In this document: positions 40,074 through 48,311 of the stretch, in pieces | Numbering within the stretch: the first letter of the stretch is position 1 | Layout of the letters: the number at the start of each line of letters is the position of its first letter | Source of the DNA: Clostridia bacterium | GTDB lineage: Bacteria; Bacillota; Clostridia; Christensenellales; Aristaeellaceae | Direction: 5' to 3' | NCBI GenBank assembly: GCA_017484085.1 | Contig: JAFUTW010000035.1 | Location: 1 to 64,000, forward strand | Length of the DNA stretch: 64,000 bases | Translations under genes and position numbers: made by a program | The notes under the pieces: generated by a model | Told to the model about the DNA's origin: nothing | What the model saw: only the letters and a program-made list of their open reading frames with translations | Databases searched by the model: none

Positions 40074-40162
40074 ATTGTAGAACAGAGGGTGCTTTGCGTA
40101 AAGGGGAAGGATCTTCAAAGCGGTTTGAATTTCTTCTGTTTTTACCGTTTTTTGACCGTTCA
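40074..40162 (-). promoter_or_regulatory. ytfQ promoter with upstream direct repeats
   Basis: Minus strand TTTACG (40102-40097), 17-nt spacer, TACAAT (40079-40074). About 40 bases upstream of the -35, AACGGTCAAAA is followed at once by AACGGTAAAAA (about 40141-40162), an 11-bp direct repeat of the sort AraC-type regulators bind. The response regulator gene ends just beyond. Confidence 0.6.
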
Positions 40163-40176
40163 GCTGCGGAAAAAGT

Positions 40177-41787
40177 TCAGTTTTCTTTTATTCCGGTAGA
40201 TATTCTTTCGGCGCTCTGCCGGCGGAAATCGCTGGGCGTCATGCCCGTATGCTTGCGGAAGAGGTAGCTGAAGTAATGCGGGTCGTTGTATCCGACGGCC
40301 TGCGCGATCTCGGAGGAGCGCATCGCCGTCGCGCTCAGCAGCTCCTTCGCCTTGCTCATGCGCAGCGTGGTCAGGTACTCCGTAAAGGTCATGCCCATCT
40401 GCTGGCCGAACACGGCGGAAAACCGGCTGTCGCTCATGCCCACATACTCGCTGACATCCCTCAGCATGAGGTTTGCGTTGGAAAAGTGCTGCGCCAGATA
40501 CGCGCGGGCCCGGGAGAGCATCGCGCTGCCGCGGCTCGGCTTTTTTGCATCCCTGTAGAGCAGGGCGCAGCGCAGCAGCTGCGCCGCGGCGTCCATGTCC
40601 GGCGCGCGTTCCGCGTCCGAAAGGCGGCGAACCAGCCTCGCCGCCTCCGGGATGTCGGCTGTCCGCCCGCCCGCCTCGTGCAGGATGCGGGAAGCGGTCA
40701 TCAGGGTTTCCACCCGCAGGTAGTTGTCCACCATCTGGCTGTGGATGTCCGTGCCGCCCAGGGTCGCGGCGTACTCTTCCAGGATGCCTTCCGCCTCCTC
40801 CGCCTGCGCGTACTGCAGCCGCTCGTAAAGCGGGCGCACGTCCGTCTCCGGCACGGTCAGCCCGCCCTCCTGCAGTTCCCTGCTTCCGGTAGCCGCAAAT
40901 CCGTTCATGCCGGATGCTGCCGACAGATGTCTCAGGTGCCGCGCCGTGTGCATGGAATCGGAAGCCAGGCCCAGGCGCGTCACCGGATCCCCCACGCTGG
41001 CCAGCGCCGCCGACGCTCCGAGCTGCCGCAGTTCTTCCAGGGCGGAGCGCGCGAAGGAATAGGCGCGTTCCTCCGCCTCCCTGTCGCTTGCGCCCAGCAC
41101 GAGGATCAGCGTGCCATGCCGCCCGGCGCAGGCGTACACCCTGCCTCCGGACCGTTCCGCCAGGGCATACAGCGCGTCCTGTCCCTCCGAAAGGCCGCCC
41201 TCCGGGCCCTGCCAGGCGATGTCCCCCGCGATGTAACAGGGCGCGTCCAGATCCATACCCAGAGCGCGCATCTCCTCACGGCTCCGCGCTTCCTCCTGTG
41301 CCGTCATCGGCTCCATCAGGATGGTGTACAGCAGCTTTTCCTTCATAAAACGGCTGCTGCCGGCCAGCCTGCGCCGCAGGCTCTCGGCGCGCTCCGCTCC
41401 CCGCCGTTCCTTTTCCAGACGCTGGGCCGCGCGTTCCAGCGCTTCCAGCAGGTCCCGTGCAGAGACGGGCTTCAGCAGGTATTCCTGCACGCCCAGGCTC
41501 ATCGCCTGGCGCGCGTAATTGAAATCGTCGTACCCGGAGAGGATGACGATCTGGATCCACGGCATCTGCCGGGATATCTCCGTGGCCAGCTGCATGCCGT
41601 CCATGAAGGGCATGCGCACGTCGGTCAGCAGGATGTCCGGCCGCACGTCGCTCACCATCGAAAGCGCGATCTCGCCGTCGGGGGCCTCCCCGACCAGCGT
41701 AAAGCGTTCGTCGTCCCAGATGCGGGAATTGCGGATGCCTTCACGGATCGCGATCTCGTCATCGACAAGGAAAACCCGGTACTGCAT
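40177..41787 (-). CDS. Response regulator, AraC-type DNA-binding (YesN-like)
   Basis: 536 residues. Receiver domain about 1-120 with phospho-acceptor D56 in LLTDVRMPFMDG and Lys in LLKPVSARD. A long central region links to a C-terminal double helix-turn-helix AraC domain (about 430-530; LMLRDVSEYVGMSDSRFSAVF and AQAVGYNDPHYFSYLFRKHTG, here given in parts). The ATG at 41787 overlaps the kinase stop (TGATG) after GGGAGG. Partner of the kinase upstream; likely target is the ytfQ promoter just downstream. Confidence 0.9.
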   Translation of the reverse strand: MQYRVFLVDDEIAIREGIRNSRIWDDERFTLVGEAPDGEIALSMVSDVRPDILLTDVRMPFMDGMQLATEISRQMPWIQIVILSGYDDFNYARQAMSLGVQEYLLKPVSARDLLEALERAAQRLEKERRGAERAESLRRRLAGSSRFMKEKLLYTILMEPMTAQEEARSREEMRALGMDLDAPCYIAGDIAWQGPEGGLSEGQDALYALAERSGGRVYACAGRHGTLILVLGASDREAEERAYSFARSALEELRQLGASAALASVGDPVTRLGLASDSMHTARHLRHLSAASGMNGFAATGSRELQEGGLTVPETDVRPLYERLQYAQAEEAEGILEEYAATLGGTDIHSQMVDNYLRVETLMTASRILHEAGGRTADIPEAARLVRRLSDAERAPDMDAAAQLLRCALLYRDAKKPSRGSAMLSRARAYLAQHFSNANLMLRDVSEYVGMSDSRFSAVFGQQMGMTFTEYLTTLRMSKAKELLSATAMRSSEIAQAVGYNDPHYFSYLFRKHTGMTPSDFRRQSAERISTGIKEN

Positions 41788-43247
41788 CACTCTTCCTCCC
41801 TTCTCTCCGCAGGCACGTCAAAGCTCACCGTCGTCCCCTCGGGTCCGCTGTCGATCGAAAGCCCCTGGGCCTGACTGTAGTACAGCCGGATGCGCTGATC
41901 CACGTTGCGCAGGCCGAAACCGCTGCCTGCATGGCCGGGGAACTCCTGCCCGTGGGGCATTTCGGTCCCCTCCGCCAGGCTGCGCCGGACAGCCGAAAGG
42001 CGCTCCGCGTCCATACCGCCGCCCGTATCGCACACGGTGAAGAAGAGCCTGTCCCCCTTTCTTCGGCCCTCCACGACGATGAGGCCGCCGCCGCGGTGCT
42101 CCTTGATGCCGTGGTAGATCGCGTTTTCCACCAGGGGCTGCAGCAGCAGCTTCAGGATCGGGCAGGCGTAAATCTCCTCATCCACCTGGATCCGGTAATT
42201 GAGCACGTCCCTGTAACGCGTCTTCTGGATGGCGAGATAACCGGAGAGGTGCCGGATCTCCTGTTCCACCGTGATCCAGTCCCGTCCGGAAGAGAGGGAG
42301 ATGCGGAAAAAGTCGGACAGCGCCTTGGTGATGCGGATGACCTCTTCGCTGTTCTCGTCCTCCGCCAGCCACAGGATCGTATCCAGCGTATTGTAGAGAA
42401 AATGCGGGTTGATCTGCGCCTGCAGGCTGCGCAGCTCCGCCTTCTTCAGGTTTTCCTGCTCCTCGCGGTTGCGCTGGATCAGCTCGCCGATGCGGTCTGC
42501 CATCCGGTTGACGGAAGCGGTCAGATCCCGCAGTTCCAGCGTGTCCGTCACCTCCGCGCGCGCTTCCAGTTTGCCGGAGGCCAGCAGGCCGGTCACCCGT
42601 TCCAGCCTTGCGATCGGTTCCCGGATCGTCCGCTCCAGCCGCCTGCGCATCCGCAGGGAGAACACCAGCGCAAAGACGAACAGCGCGATTTCGACGGCGG
42701 CGAACAGTACGGCGATCCGCACGATCTGCCGGTTCAGCGCGCCTGCGGTCTCCGCTTCCTGCGTGATGCAGTCGGAGAGCATGTTTTCAGCCAGCGCCGC
42801 AACGGAGCGGACCTCGTCCAGCATCTGTTCGATCTCCACGATGGGCGTCCCGCCGGTCAGACCCTGCCGGATCTCCCCGGCATAACCGGCAAGCGTATCC
42901 ATCGTGCGCCGGGCGACCACCAGCTCCAGCTGTCCGCCCGTTTCCGATATGAGCGCGTCCAGCCGCCCGTTGACCCGCTGCAGCGCCTCCTCAGCCCCGC
43001 AGGCGTCATAGGTCACCCTGCCGGAAACCGCGTTCCAGATGTATTCCGGGATATCCGTCGCCACCATGGGCCGCAGGGCAGCCACCTGTTCCATGTGCCG
43101 TGTGCTGCTGGAGAAGAGCGCCACCGCCACCAGCATCAGCGCCAGGGAGATCAGCGCCGGGAACATGAGCACAAAAGTCAAGACCAGCGTCGAGCGGCGC
43201 GCCTCCCCCGCAATGCTGCGCACCGCGCCGTTTCTGCCGCTCCGCAT
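41787..43247 (-). CDS. Sensor histidine kinase (YesM-like, LytS/His_kinase family)
   Basis: 486 residues. Two membrane spans (about 21-46 and 174-200) enclose an extracytoplasmic sensing region. A HAMP domain follows (about 200-255), then the phospho-His motif QINPHFLYNTLD with His282. The ATPase domain has N-box LVENAIYHGIKEH and G-boxes CDTGGGMD and GSGFGLRNV. Directly after the sugar-binding lipoprotein gene and coupled to the response-regulator gene. The lipoprotein is the likely sugar-sensing partner. Confidence 0.92.
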   Translation of the reverse strand: MRSGRNGAVRSIAGEARRSTLVLTFVLMFPALISLALMLVAVALFSSSTRHMEQVAALRPMVATDIPEYIWNAVSGRVTYDACGAEEALQRVNGRLDALISETGGQLELVVARRTMDTLAGYAGEIRQGLTGGTPIVEIEQMLDEVRSVAALAENMLSDCITQEAETAGALNRQIVRIAVLFAAVEIALFVFALVFSLRMRRRLERTIREPIARLERVTGLLASGKLEARAEVTDTLELRDLTASVNRMADRIGELIQRNREEQENLKKAELRSLQAQINPHFLYNTLDTILWLAEDENSEEVIRITKALSDFFRISLSSGRDWITVEQEIRHLSGYLAIQKTRYRDVLNYRIQVDEEIYACPILKLLLQPLVENAIYHGIKEHRGGGLIVVEGRRKGDRLFFTVCDTGGGMDAERLSAVRRSLAEGTEMPHGQEFPGHAGSGFGLRNVDQRIRLYYSQAQGLSIDSGPEGTTVSFDVPAERREEE

Positions 43248-43248
43248 G

Positions 43249-44232
43249 TCAGTACCCCCTGGGACCGATGGCGTCCAGGTCGTCGTATTCGGTGAACACC
43301 GTCTCCTCCGGATGGATGATCCGCGGCACGGTTTCGCCCGCCTTCAGCTTTTCGGCAAGCTCCATCACCGCGTCGCCCAGCATGGGGGTGCATTCCACCA
43401 CGCAGTTGATCTTTCCTTCACGCAGCAGGTCGATGGCCGCCTGCTCCCCGTCCACCGTGACGATGATGATGTCCTTCCCCGGCACGAGCCCCGCCTCTTC
43501 GATCGCCTCGATGGCGCCCAGCGTCATGCCGTCGTTGTGGGAATAGATGACGTCGATCTCTCCGCCGTGCCGCTCCAGCAGCGCCTGCATGCACTCCTTT
43601 CCCTTGGAGCGCAGGAAATCCCCGGAGATCGTCTCCACGATCTCAAAGCGCTCATCCCCCGCGATCATGCTGCGGAAGCCGCTGGCGCGCTCCAGCGCGG
43701 GCGTGGAATCCAGCGTGCCGGAGATCTCCGCGATCCGCAGCCGCCCGGCGCCCAGATCTTCGATCTTTTTCAGCAGATATGCCGCCGCTTTTTTCCCTTC
43801 CTCCAGGAAATCCGCGCCGACATAGACGTCGTACAGGCTTTCATCCGTCTCCCGGCTGATCATCCTGTCGGAGAGGATGACGGGGATGCCCGCCGATTTT
43901 GCCTCGCGCAGGACGTTCTCCCAGCCCTCCTCCACGATCGGGACGAAAGCCAGCACATCCACGCGGTAGGCGATAAAGGAACGCAGCGCGCGGATCTCGT
44001 TTTCCTGCTTCTGGTTCGCATCCGCCATCATCAAGCGGATCCCGTGGCGCTCCGCCGCTTCCTGCACGGATTTGGTGTTGCCGATGCGCCAGCTGCTTTC
44101 GGAGCCGATCTGCGCAAAGCCCAGCAGAAGGCCCTCCTCAGCCTCCCTGCCCGCTTTCGGCGCGCCGCAGCCGGCAAGGCACAGAAGGACACTGAGGATA
44201 AGCAGGATCAGAAGATTTCTTTTCATCGCCAT
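43249..44232 (-). CDS. Sugar-binding lipoprotein, probable sensor partner of the kinase
   Basis: 327 residues with lipoprotein signal peptide (lipobox CLAGC, cysteine near residue 22). GFAQIGSESSWRIGNTKSV, NQKQENEIRALRSFI, VILSDRMIS and IIHPEETVF closely match the YtfQ-like binding protein at 39031. The stop is followed by the kinase ATG after 1 nt. Because it lacks an adjacent permease set of its own and is fused in order to the two-component genes, I infer it presents sugar to the kinase, as known for periplasmic sugar sensors. Start ATG 44232 follows AAAGGAG. Confidence 0.85.
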   Translation of the reverse strand: MAMKRNLLILLILSVLLCLAGCGAPKAGREAEEGLLLGFAQIGSESSWRIGNTKSVQEAAERHGIRLMMADANQKQENEIRALRSFIAYRVDVLAFVPIVEEGWENVLREAKSAGIPVILSDRMISRETDESLYDVYVGADFLEEGKKAAAYLLKKIEDLGAGRLRIAEISGTLDSTPALERASGFRSMIAGDERFEIVETISGDFLRSKGKECMQALLERHGGEIDVIYSHNDGMTLGAIEAIEEAGLVPGKDIIIVTVDGEQAAIDLLREGKINCVVECTPMLGDAVMELAEKLKAGETVPRIIHPEETVFTEYDDLDAIGPRGY

Positions 44233-44272
44233 GTCCGCTCCTTTCCGTCTTCCCCGCATCAGCCGGGACGGT

Positions 44273-45664
44273 TCAGTCCGCCCCGCTGTCTTCCATCGTC
44301 TTCATCTTCGAGAGGATGCCGCGCATGAGCACGACGGCGAGAATAAACGCCAGCACATCCGCACAGGGCTGCGCCATCTGCAGGCCCAGGATGCCGAGGT
44401 TCGCAGGCAGGATCAGCGCCATGGGAATGAGGAAGATCCCCTGCCTGGCGCTGGAGATGATCGTGGAACGCACGCCGTAGCCGATGGACTGCGTGCACAT
44501 ATTGCTCATGACGTAAAAGCCCCAGAGCGGCAGCGTACACAGCTGGATGCGCAGCGCTTTGGTGCCGATGGCGACGACCAGCGGGTCCTCCGCGCGGAAT
44601 ACGCGGAGGATCGCCCCCGAGAAGGGAAAGGCGAGCGCCGACAGTACCAGAAGGATCAGCGTCGCCACCTTGCCGCAGAAGAAGAAGGCCTCCCGTACGC
44701 GGCGGTAGCGTCCGGCGCCCCAGCAGAACGCGCACACGGGCTGGAAGCCCTGGCCGAAACCGATGACCGCGCTGTTGATGAACAGGACGATGCGGTTGAC
44801 GATGCTCATCGCCGCGATTGCCGCGCTGACCGTCGCAGGGTCCGCGCTGACCGTCCCCGCCATGCGGTTGAGCAGGATGGTCGCCAGGCTGGCGATGCCC
44901 TGCCTGCCCAGGGAGGGCACGCCGTTGTAGAGGATCCGCCCGTAGACGGAGGCGCTGGGGCGGAAGTTCCGCAGCCGCACGGAGATGGTGCTCTCACGCG
45001 TATTGCACATGAACAGCAGGATGCAAAAGCTGACCGCCTGGCTGATCGCCGTGGCGATCGCGGCGCCTGCCGTCCCAAGCCCAAAGCCGAAGATAAGGAT
45101 GGGATCCAGCGCGATGTTGAGAAGCCCGCCGCTCGTGATGCCCACCATCGCATAGCCTGCCATGCCCTGGAAGCGCAACAGGTTGTTCATGACAAAGCTG
45201 CACATCATGAAGGGCGCTGCATAAAAGATGTATCTCGCGTAGGCCACGGCGTCGGGCGCGATGGCATCGGTCGCCCCCAGGAAGCGCACGAGGCCGGAAA
45301 GATTCAGGTTGCCCAGGAGCATCACCGCGATGCCCGTCCCGAAGGCGGTGAAGAACCCGACCGAGACGAAGGTCGCGGCCTCCTCGTCGTGCTTTGCCCC
45401 CAGCGCCCGGCTCGTGTTCGTACCGCTGCCCATGCCGATGGTGAAGGCCAGCGCCTGGATGATCGCCATCGCAGAAAAGACAACGCCGACCGCAGCGCTG
45501 GCCTCCGTACTGATGCGGCTGACGAAATAGGTGTCCGCCATATTGTAAATCGCCGTCACCAGCATCGCGATGACGGTCGGCACCGCCAGGCGCGGGATGA
45601 CGCGCTGCAGCGGCTCCTCCAGCAGCATGGCGGCACGATTCTCTGCCGTGATCTTCTTTCGCAT
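44273..45664 (-). CDS. MATE-family efflux transporter
   Basis: A 463-residue protein with twelve hydrophobic segments. Two MATE halves each begin with P-x-VIAMLVTAIYNMADTYF or RILYNGVPSLGRQGIAS-type segments. The GMGSGTNTSRALGA motif after helix 2 is typical. Exports drugs or metabolites using ion gradients; substrate unknown. Lies between the radical SAM gene and the sensor lipoprotein gene in the same direction, so may belong to one long transcript. Confidence 0.88.
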   Translation of the reverse strand: MRKKITAENRAAMLLEEPLQRVIPRLAVPTVIAMLVTAIYNMADTYFVSRISTEASAAVGVVFSAMAIIQALAFTIGMGSGTNTSRALGAKHDEEAATFVSVGFFTAFGTGIAVMLLGNLNLSGLVRFLGATDAIAPDAVAYARYIFYAAPFMMCSFVMNNLLRFQGMAGYAMVGITSGGLLNIALDPILIFGFGLGTAGAAIATAISQAVSFCILLFMCNTRESTISVRLRNFRPSASVYGRILYNGVPSLGRQGIASLATILLNRMAGTVSADPATVSAAIAAMSIVNRIVLFINSAVIGFGQGFQPVCAFCWGAGRYRRVREAFFFCGKVATLILLVLSALAFPFSGAILRVFRAEDPLVVAIGTKALRIQLCTLPLWGFYVMSNMCTQSIGYGVRSTIISSARQGIFLIPMALILPANLGILGLQMAQPCADVLAFILAVVLMRGILSKMKTMEDSGAD

Positions 45665-45685
45665 CTTTCTTTCCGTCTTTCCGTC

Positions 45686-46810
45686 TTACAGTACGATATC
45701 CCCCGGCCTGTATCCCTGCGGCAGCTCTTCCTCGCAGACGAAGGGCAGCGACTCATCCATGAGCGCCGGGATCAGCGCTTCAAAGGGGATCGCGCCGAAT
45801 TCGCTCCCCCAGGAGGAGGCGCCGAACCAGCCGCCCTCCTGTCTGCGTCCGTGCAGGTCACGCACGAATTTGGTCCGGTTGCTGCAGTCGTGCACCGCCA
45901 TGGGCCACTTTTCCTCCGCCGCTTCCTTCATGAGGCGCAGGGTGATCTCCCGGCTCCACACAGGCGACAGGTAGCCCTGCCTGTACATGTAGAGCGACTC
46001 GCCCAGGTAGTTTTGCAGGTTGTTTTCCCCGAGGTGCAGCTCCGCGCAGTTGATGAAATCCACGCCGCTGTCCAGGATCTCCTGCTTGCGGGTGTGGAAC
46101 GATTCCCAGAAGGCAGGCGTCATCGGCGTCTCGATGCCGACGCTCGGGATAAAGCGCTTGGCTGTGCGGATCGCTTCGATCACCTTCGGGCTGCAGTTCG
46201 TCGCGCCCAGGTTGAAACGGATCTCCGGCAGTCCGGCCTCTCCCAGCGCCCGGAGGTTCTCCTCCGTCGCCAGCGTGCCGTTGGTATACAGGTGCTGATG
46301 CACGCCGGCCTCCGCAAAGATGCGGATCGGCTCATAGTAGAGTCCGATCTCCATAAAAGGCTCCAGGTACACGTAGCAGATGCCGGAAGGCTTCCCGGAG
46401 ACCGACAGCAGCATCGGCAGGTCGCGCGTGCGGTATTTCGTCCCGCCGATCTCCCACAGGTCCTCGCCGATGGGCGGCTGGACATCCAGACAGCCGTAAT
46501 CGTAGCAGAAGGGACAGGCAAGATTGCAGCGGTTGGTTTTGCGCACCGCCGAAAGCCCGGTCCCCGTCAGGCACGACCGGCAGCCCTGCGGAAACTTCGC
46601 CGCGTCGCCCACGAAGAGCGTACGTCCGTCCAGACTTTGAAGTCCCGGCACCTGCGCCTCCAGCGCGGCATGGCGCGCCTGTGCCGCGTCCTCCAGCTGG
46701 GAGAGCACGGCAAAGGCGATCTCCTGCTGATGCGGCAGCAGCGTTTCCCCTTCCGGCAGCTCCGCGAAGAAGCGAAACCACATGAGCGCATCTTTTTTGC
46801 TGATCTTCAT
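45686..46810 (-). CDS. Radical SAM protein of unknown specificity
   Basis: 374 residues. The [4Fe-4S]/SAM motif CNLACPFC (C95, C99, C102) sits after an unusual about 90-residue N-terminal region with an extra CRSC pair (C77, C80) and C107. The core TIM barrel has FMEIGLYYEP, HLYTNGTLA, RFNLGAT and VGIETPMTP; a C-terminal region has VHDCSNRTKF. Resembles radical SAM activases. No obvious glycyl-radical or peptide substrate is adjacent. A ribosome site of AAAGGG is weakly spaced before ATG 46810. Neighbours are a class B sortase and a MATE exporter. Confidence 0.8.
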   Translation of the reverse strand: MKISKKDALMWFRFFAELPEGETLLPHQQEIAFAVLSQLEDAAQARHAALEAQVPGLQSLDGRTLFVGDAAKFPQGCRSCLTGTGLSAVRKTNRCNLACPFCYDYGCLDVQPPIGEDLWEIGGTKYRTRDLPMLLSVSGKPSGICYVYLEPFMEIGLYYEPIRIFAEAGVHQHLYTNGTLATEENLRALGEAGLPEIRFNLGATNCSPKVIEAIRTAKRFIPSVGIETPMTPAFWESFHTRKQEILDSGVDFINCAELHLGENNLQNYLGESLYMYRQGYLSPVWSREITLRLMKEAAEEKWPMAVHDCSNRTKFVRDLHGRRQEGGWFGASSWGSEFGAIPFEALIPALMDESLPFVCEEELPQGYRPGDIVL

Positions 46811-46834
46811 TCGTTTTCACAATCCCTTTCCCGT

Positions 46835-48118
46835 TCACTGCCATGCAGCCGTGGAGACGAGGCTGCGCATCTCCGATACCGTCTCTCCGCCGTGGAAGCG
46901 CCTGGCCAGGATGACCAGCCGGTCGTCGTCCACACAGGTGGAGAGGGTGAGCAGCGCATCGGATGGCTCCGCCGTTACGGGGATGGCATACAGCGAAGCC
47001 AGCTGGGCCCCGCGCACATAGCGTTCGTATTCCTCATCCTTTTTAAAGGAGGGATATGAGAAGTAATTGAAAAAGGACGGATCCCTCGAATTCAGCGACA
47101 CCTTCATCACCGAGATGATCACATAACGTTCCTTCTGCCACAGCGTGGAAAACTCGATGACGGGATGCCGCTTCAGGTAGTTGATGTCCTGGTAGCGGAT
47201 GAGGTGCCCGAACATGCTGCCGTCCTTCATGTTGTGTCCGTGGAGCAGCAGGTTGCAGGCTCTGGCGCTGAAACGGTGGTTCACATCCAGGAAAATCGTG
47301 CCGGAGGCGTTCTCCTGCTTATGGAAGTCATGCGTCAGGTAGTAACTGTTGTCCCGGTAGACGACGGGCAGATCCAGGACCCCGTCGATGGCAAGCCAGC
47401 CCACCAGGTCGCCGTTCTCCTGCCGCAGCTTTGCCATCTCCGGCAGCGCCTCGCCTGTATCCCGGTGGTACTGCGCAGTGCGCACCGTCTCCACAGCCGG
47501 GGTTGGCTGAACCCCGGGTACTGCGCCGCTTCCGGCAGCCTCAGGAGGTTCCTGCGCTGCAGTCTGCACAGCCGCGCCGGGATCGTCTTCCTCTGCCGCA
47601 CCCTCCGCTCTCTCGTCAGCCGGCCGCGTTTCCGCCTGCGGTGCCTCCCCCGGCAGTTCCGCGGACAGCGCAGGTGCCGGCGCTTCCTCCGGCTCATCGG
47701 CAAGCTCCGCAGTATAGGCCGCATGCAGCCGGGAGAGCTCGCGGTTCAGGCGCGCCGTGCGGACGGACCGCCAGGCGATGGACAGGCACATGATCCCCGA
47801 GAAGCCTGCCACGAACGCCAGCACAAAACTCAGGATCCCTTCCAGCCTGCGCAGCGGTTTTCCGTTCTTCGTCCTTTTGCGGTATGCCGCCGCGCGCCGC
47901 GTGCGCCCGGCCGGGACCGTCTTTTTCTTCGGCACCCGCTTCGGGCGGGTCACGCCGTTCCGCTCACCCGGCCTGCTGCGGGTTTCATCCTTTTTCTCGT
48001 CCACGTCCGGCAGCCGGGGGATCAGAGGGCGGGCGGCATTTTGCCGCGCTTCGCTTTGATCCAAAGAGGCAGAAGGCGCCTGCCCGCTCCTTCGCTTTCT
48101 GTTCTCTGTCCCGTTCAT
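46835..48118 (-). CDS. Class B sortase with long basic N-terminal extension
   Basis: 427 residues. A roughly 90-residue Lys/Arg-rich cytoplasmic region precedes a membrane span (about 93-116), a Pro/Glu/Ala-rich extracellular linker (about 140-215) and a sortase domain (about 225-427). The catalytic set is His295 (LLHGHNM), Cys395 (TLSTCVDD) and Arg406 (VILARR). Anchors surface proteins to the wall via an NPxTx-like signal (family knowledge); no substrate with such a signal is seen in this window. The linker and basic tail are longer than in typical SrtB (about 240 residues). Confidence 0.9.
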   Translation of the reverse strand: MNGTENRKRRSGQAPSASLDQSEARQNAARPLIPRLPDVDEKKDETRSRPGERNGVTRPKRVPKKKTVPAGRTRRAAAYRKRTKNGKPLRRLEGILSFVLAFVAGFSGIMCLSIAWRSVRTARLNRELSRLHAAYTAELADEPEEAPAPALSAELPGEAPQAETRPADERAEGAAEEDDPGAAVQTAAQEPPEAAGSGAVPGVQPTPAVETVRTAQYHRDTGEALPEMAKLRQENGDLVGWLAIDGVLDLPVVYRDNSYYLTHDFHKQENASGTIFLDVNHRFSARACNLLLHGHNMKDGSMFGHLIRYQDINYLKRHPVIEFSTLWQKERYVIISVMKVSLNSRDPSFFNYFSYPSFKKDEEYERYVRGAQLASLYAIPVTAEPSDALLTLSTCVDDDRLVILARRFHGGETVSEMRSLVSTAAWQ

Positions 48119-48149
48119 GCGCCTTTCCCCTTTCCGTATTCAGTTTTTC

Positions 48150-48178
48150 ATTATAACAAACTGCCGCGCCGCATTCAA
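48150..48178 (-). promoter_or_regulatory. Promoter of sortase-radical SAM-MATE cluster
   Basis: Minus strand TTGAAT (48178-48173), 17-nt spacer, TATAAT (48155-48150). A hairpin near 48219-48252 between this and the epimerase gene may end the epimerase transcript but has no U-run on that strand. Confidence 0.7.
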
Positions 48179-48311
48179 GCAAGATCCCTCCGCTTACGGC
48201 TGCCGGGCAGCTTGTGTTTTTCCTGTGCCATCGAATACGGCACAGCAGGAAATAGAAAAGCGGCCCGGGTGTTTCCGTTCCGCTTCCTTGCAAATTCGTT
48301 CTTCAGCAGGG

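Noticed and set aside
44072-47059. Very long plus-strand open frame (about 995 codons) opposite MATE, radical SAM and sortase genes
   Set aside because: Arg/His/Ala-rich composition, no ribosome site and no domain; it is an antisense shadow of GC-rich genes. The same holds for 9516-11264, 26559-28655, 33608-35284 and 37394-38926 on the plus strand.
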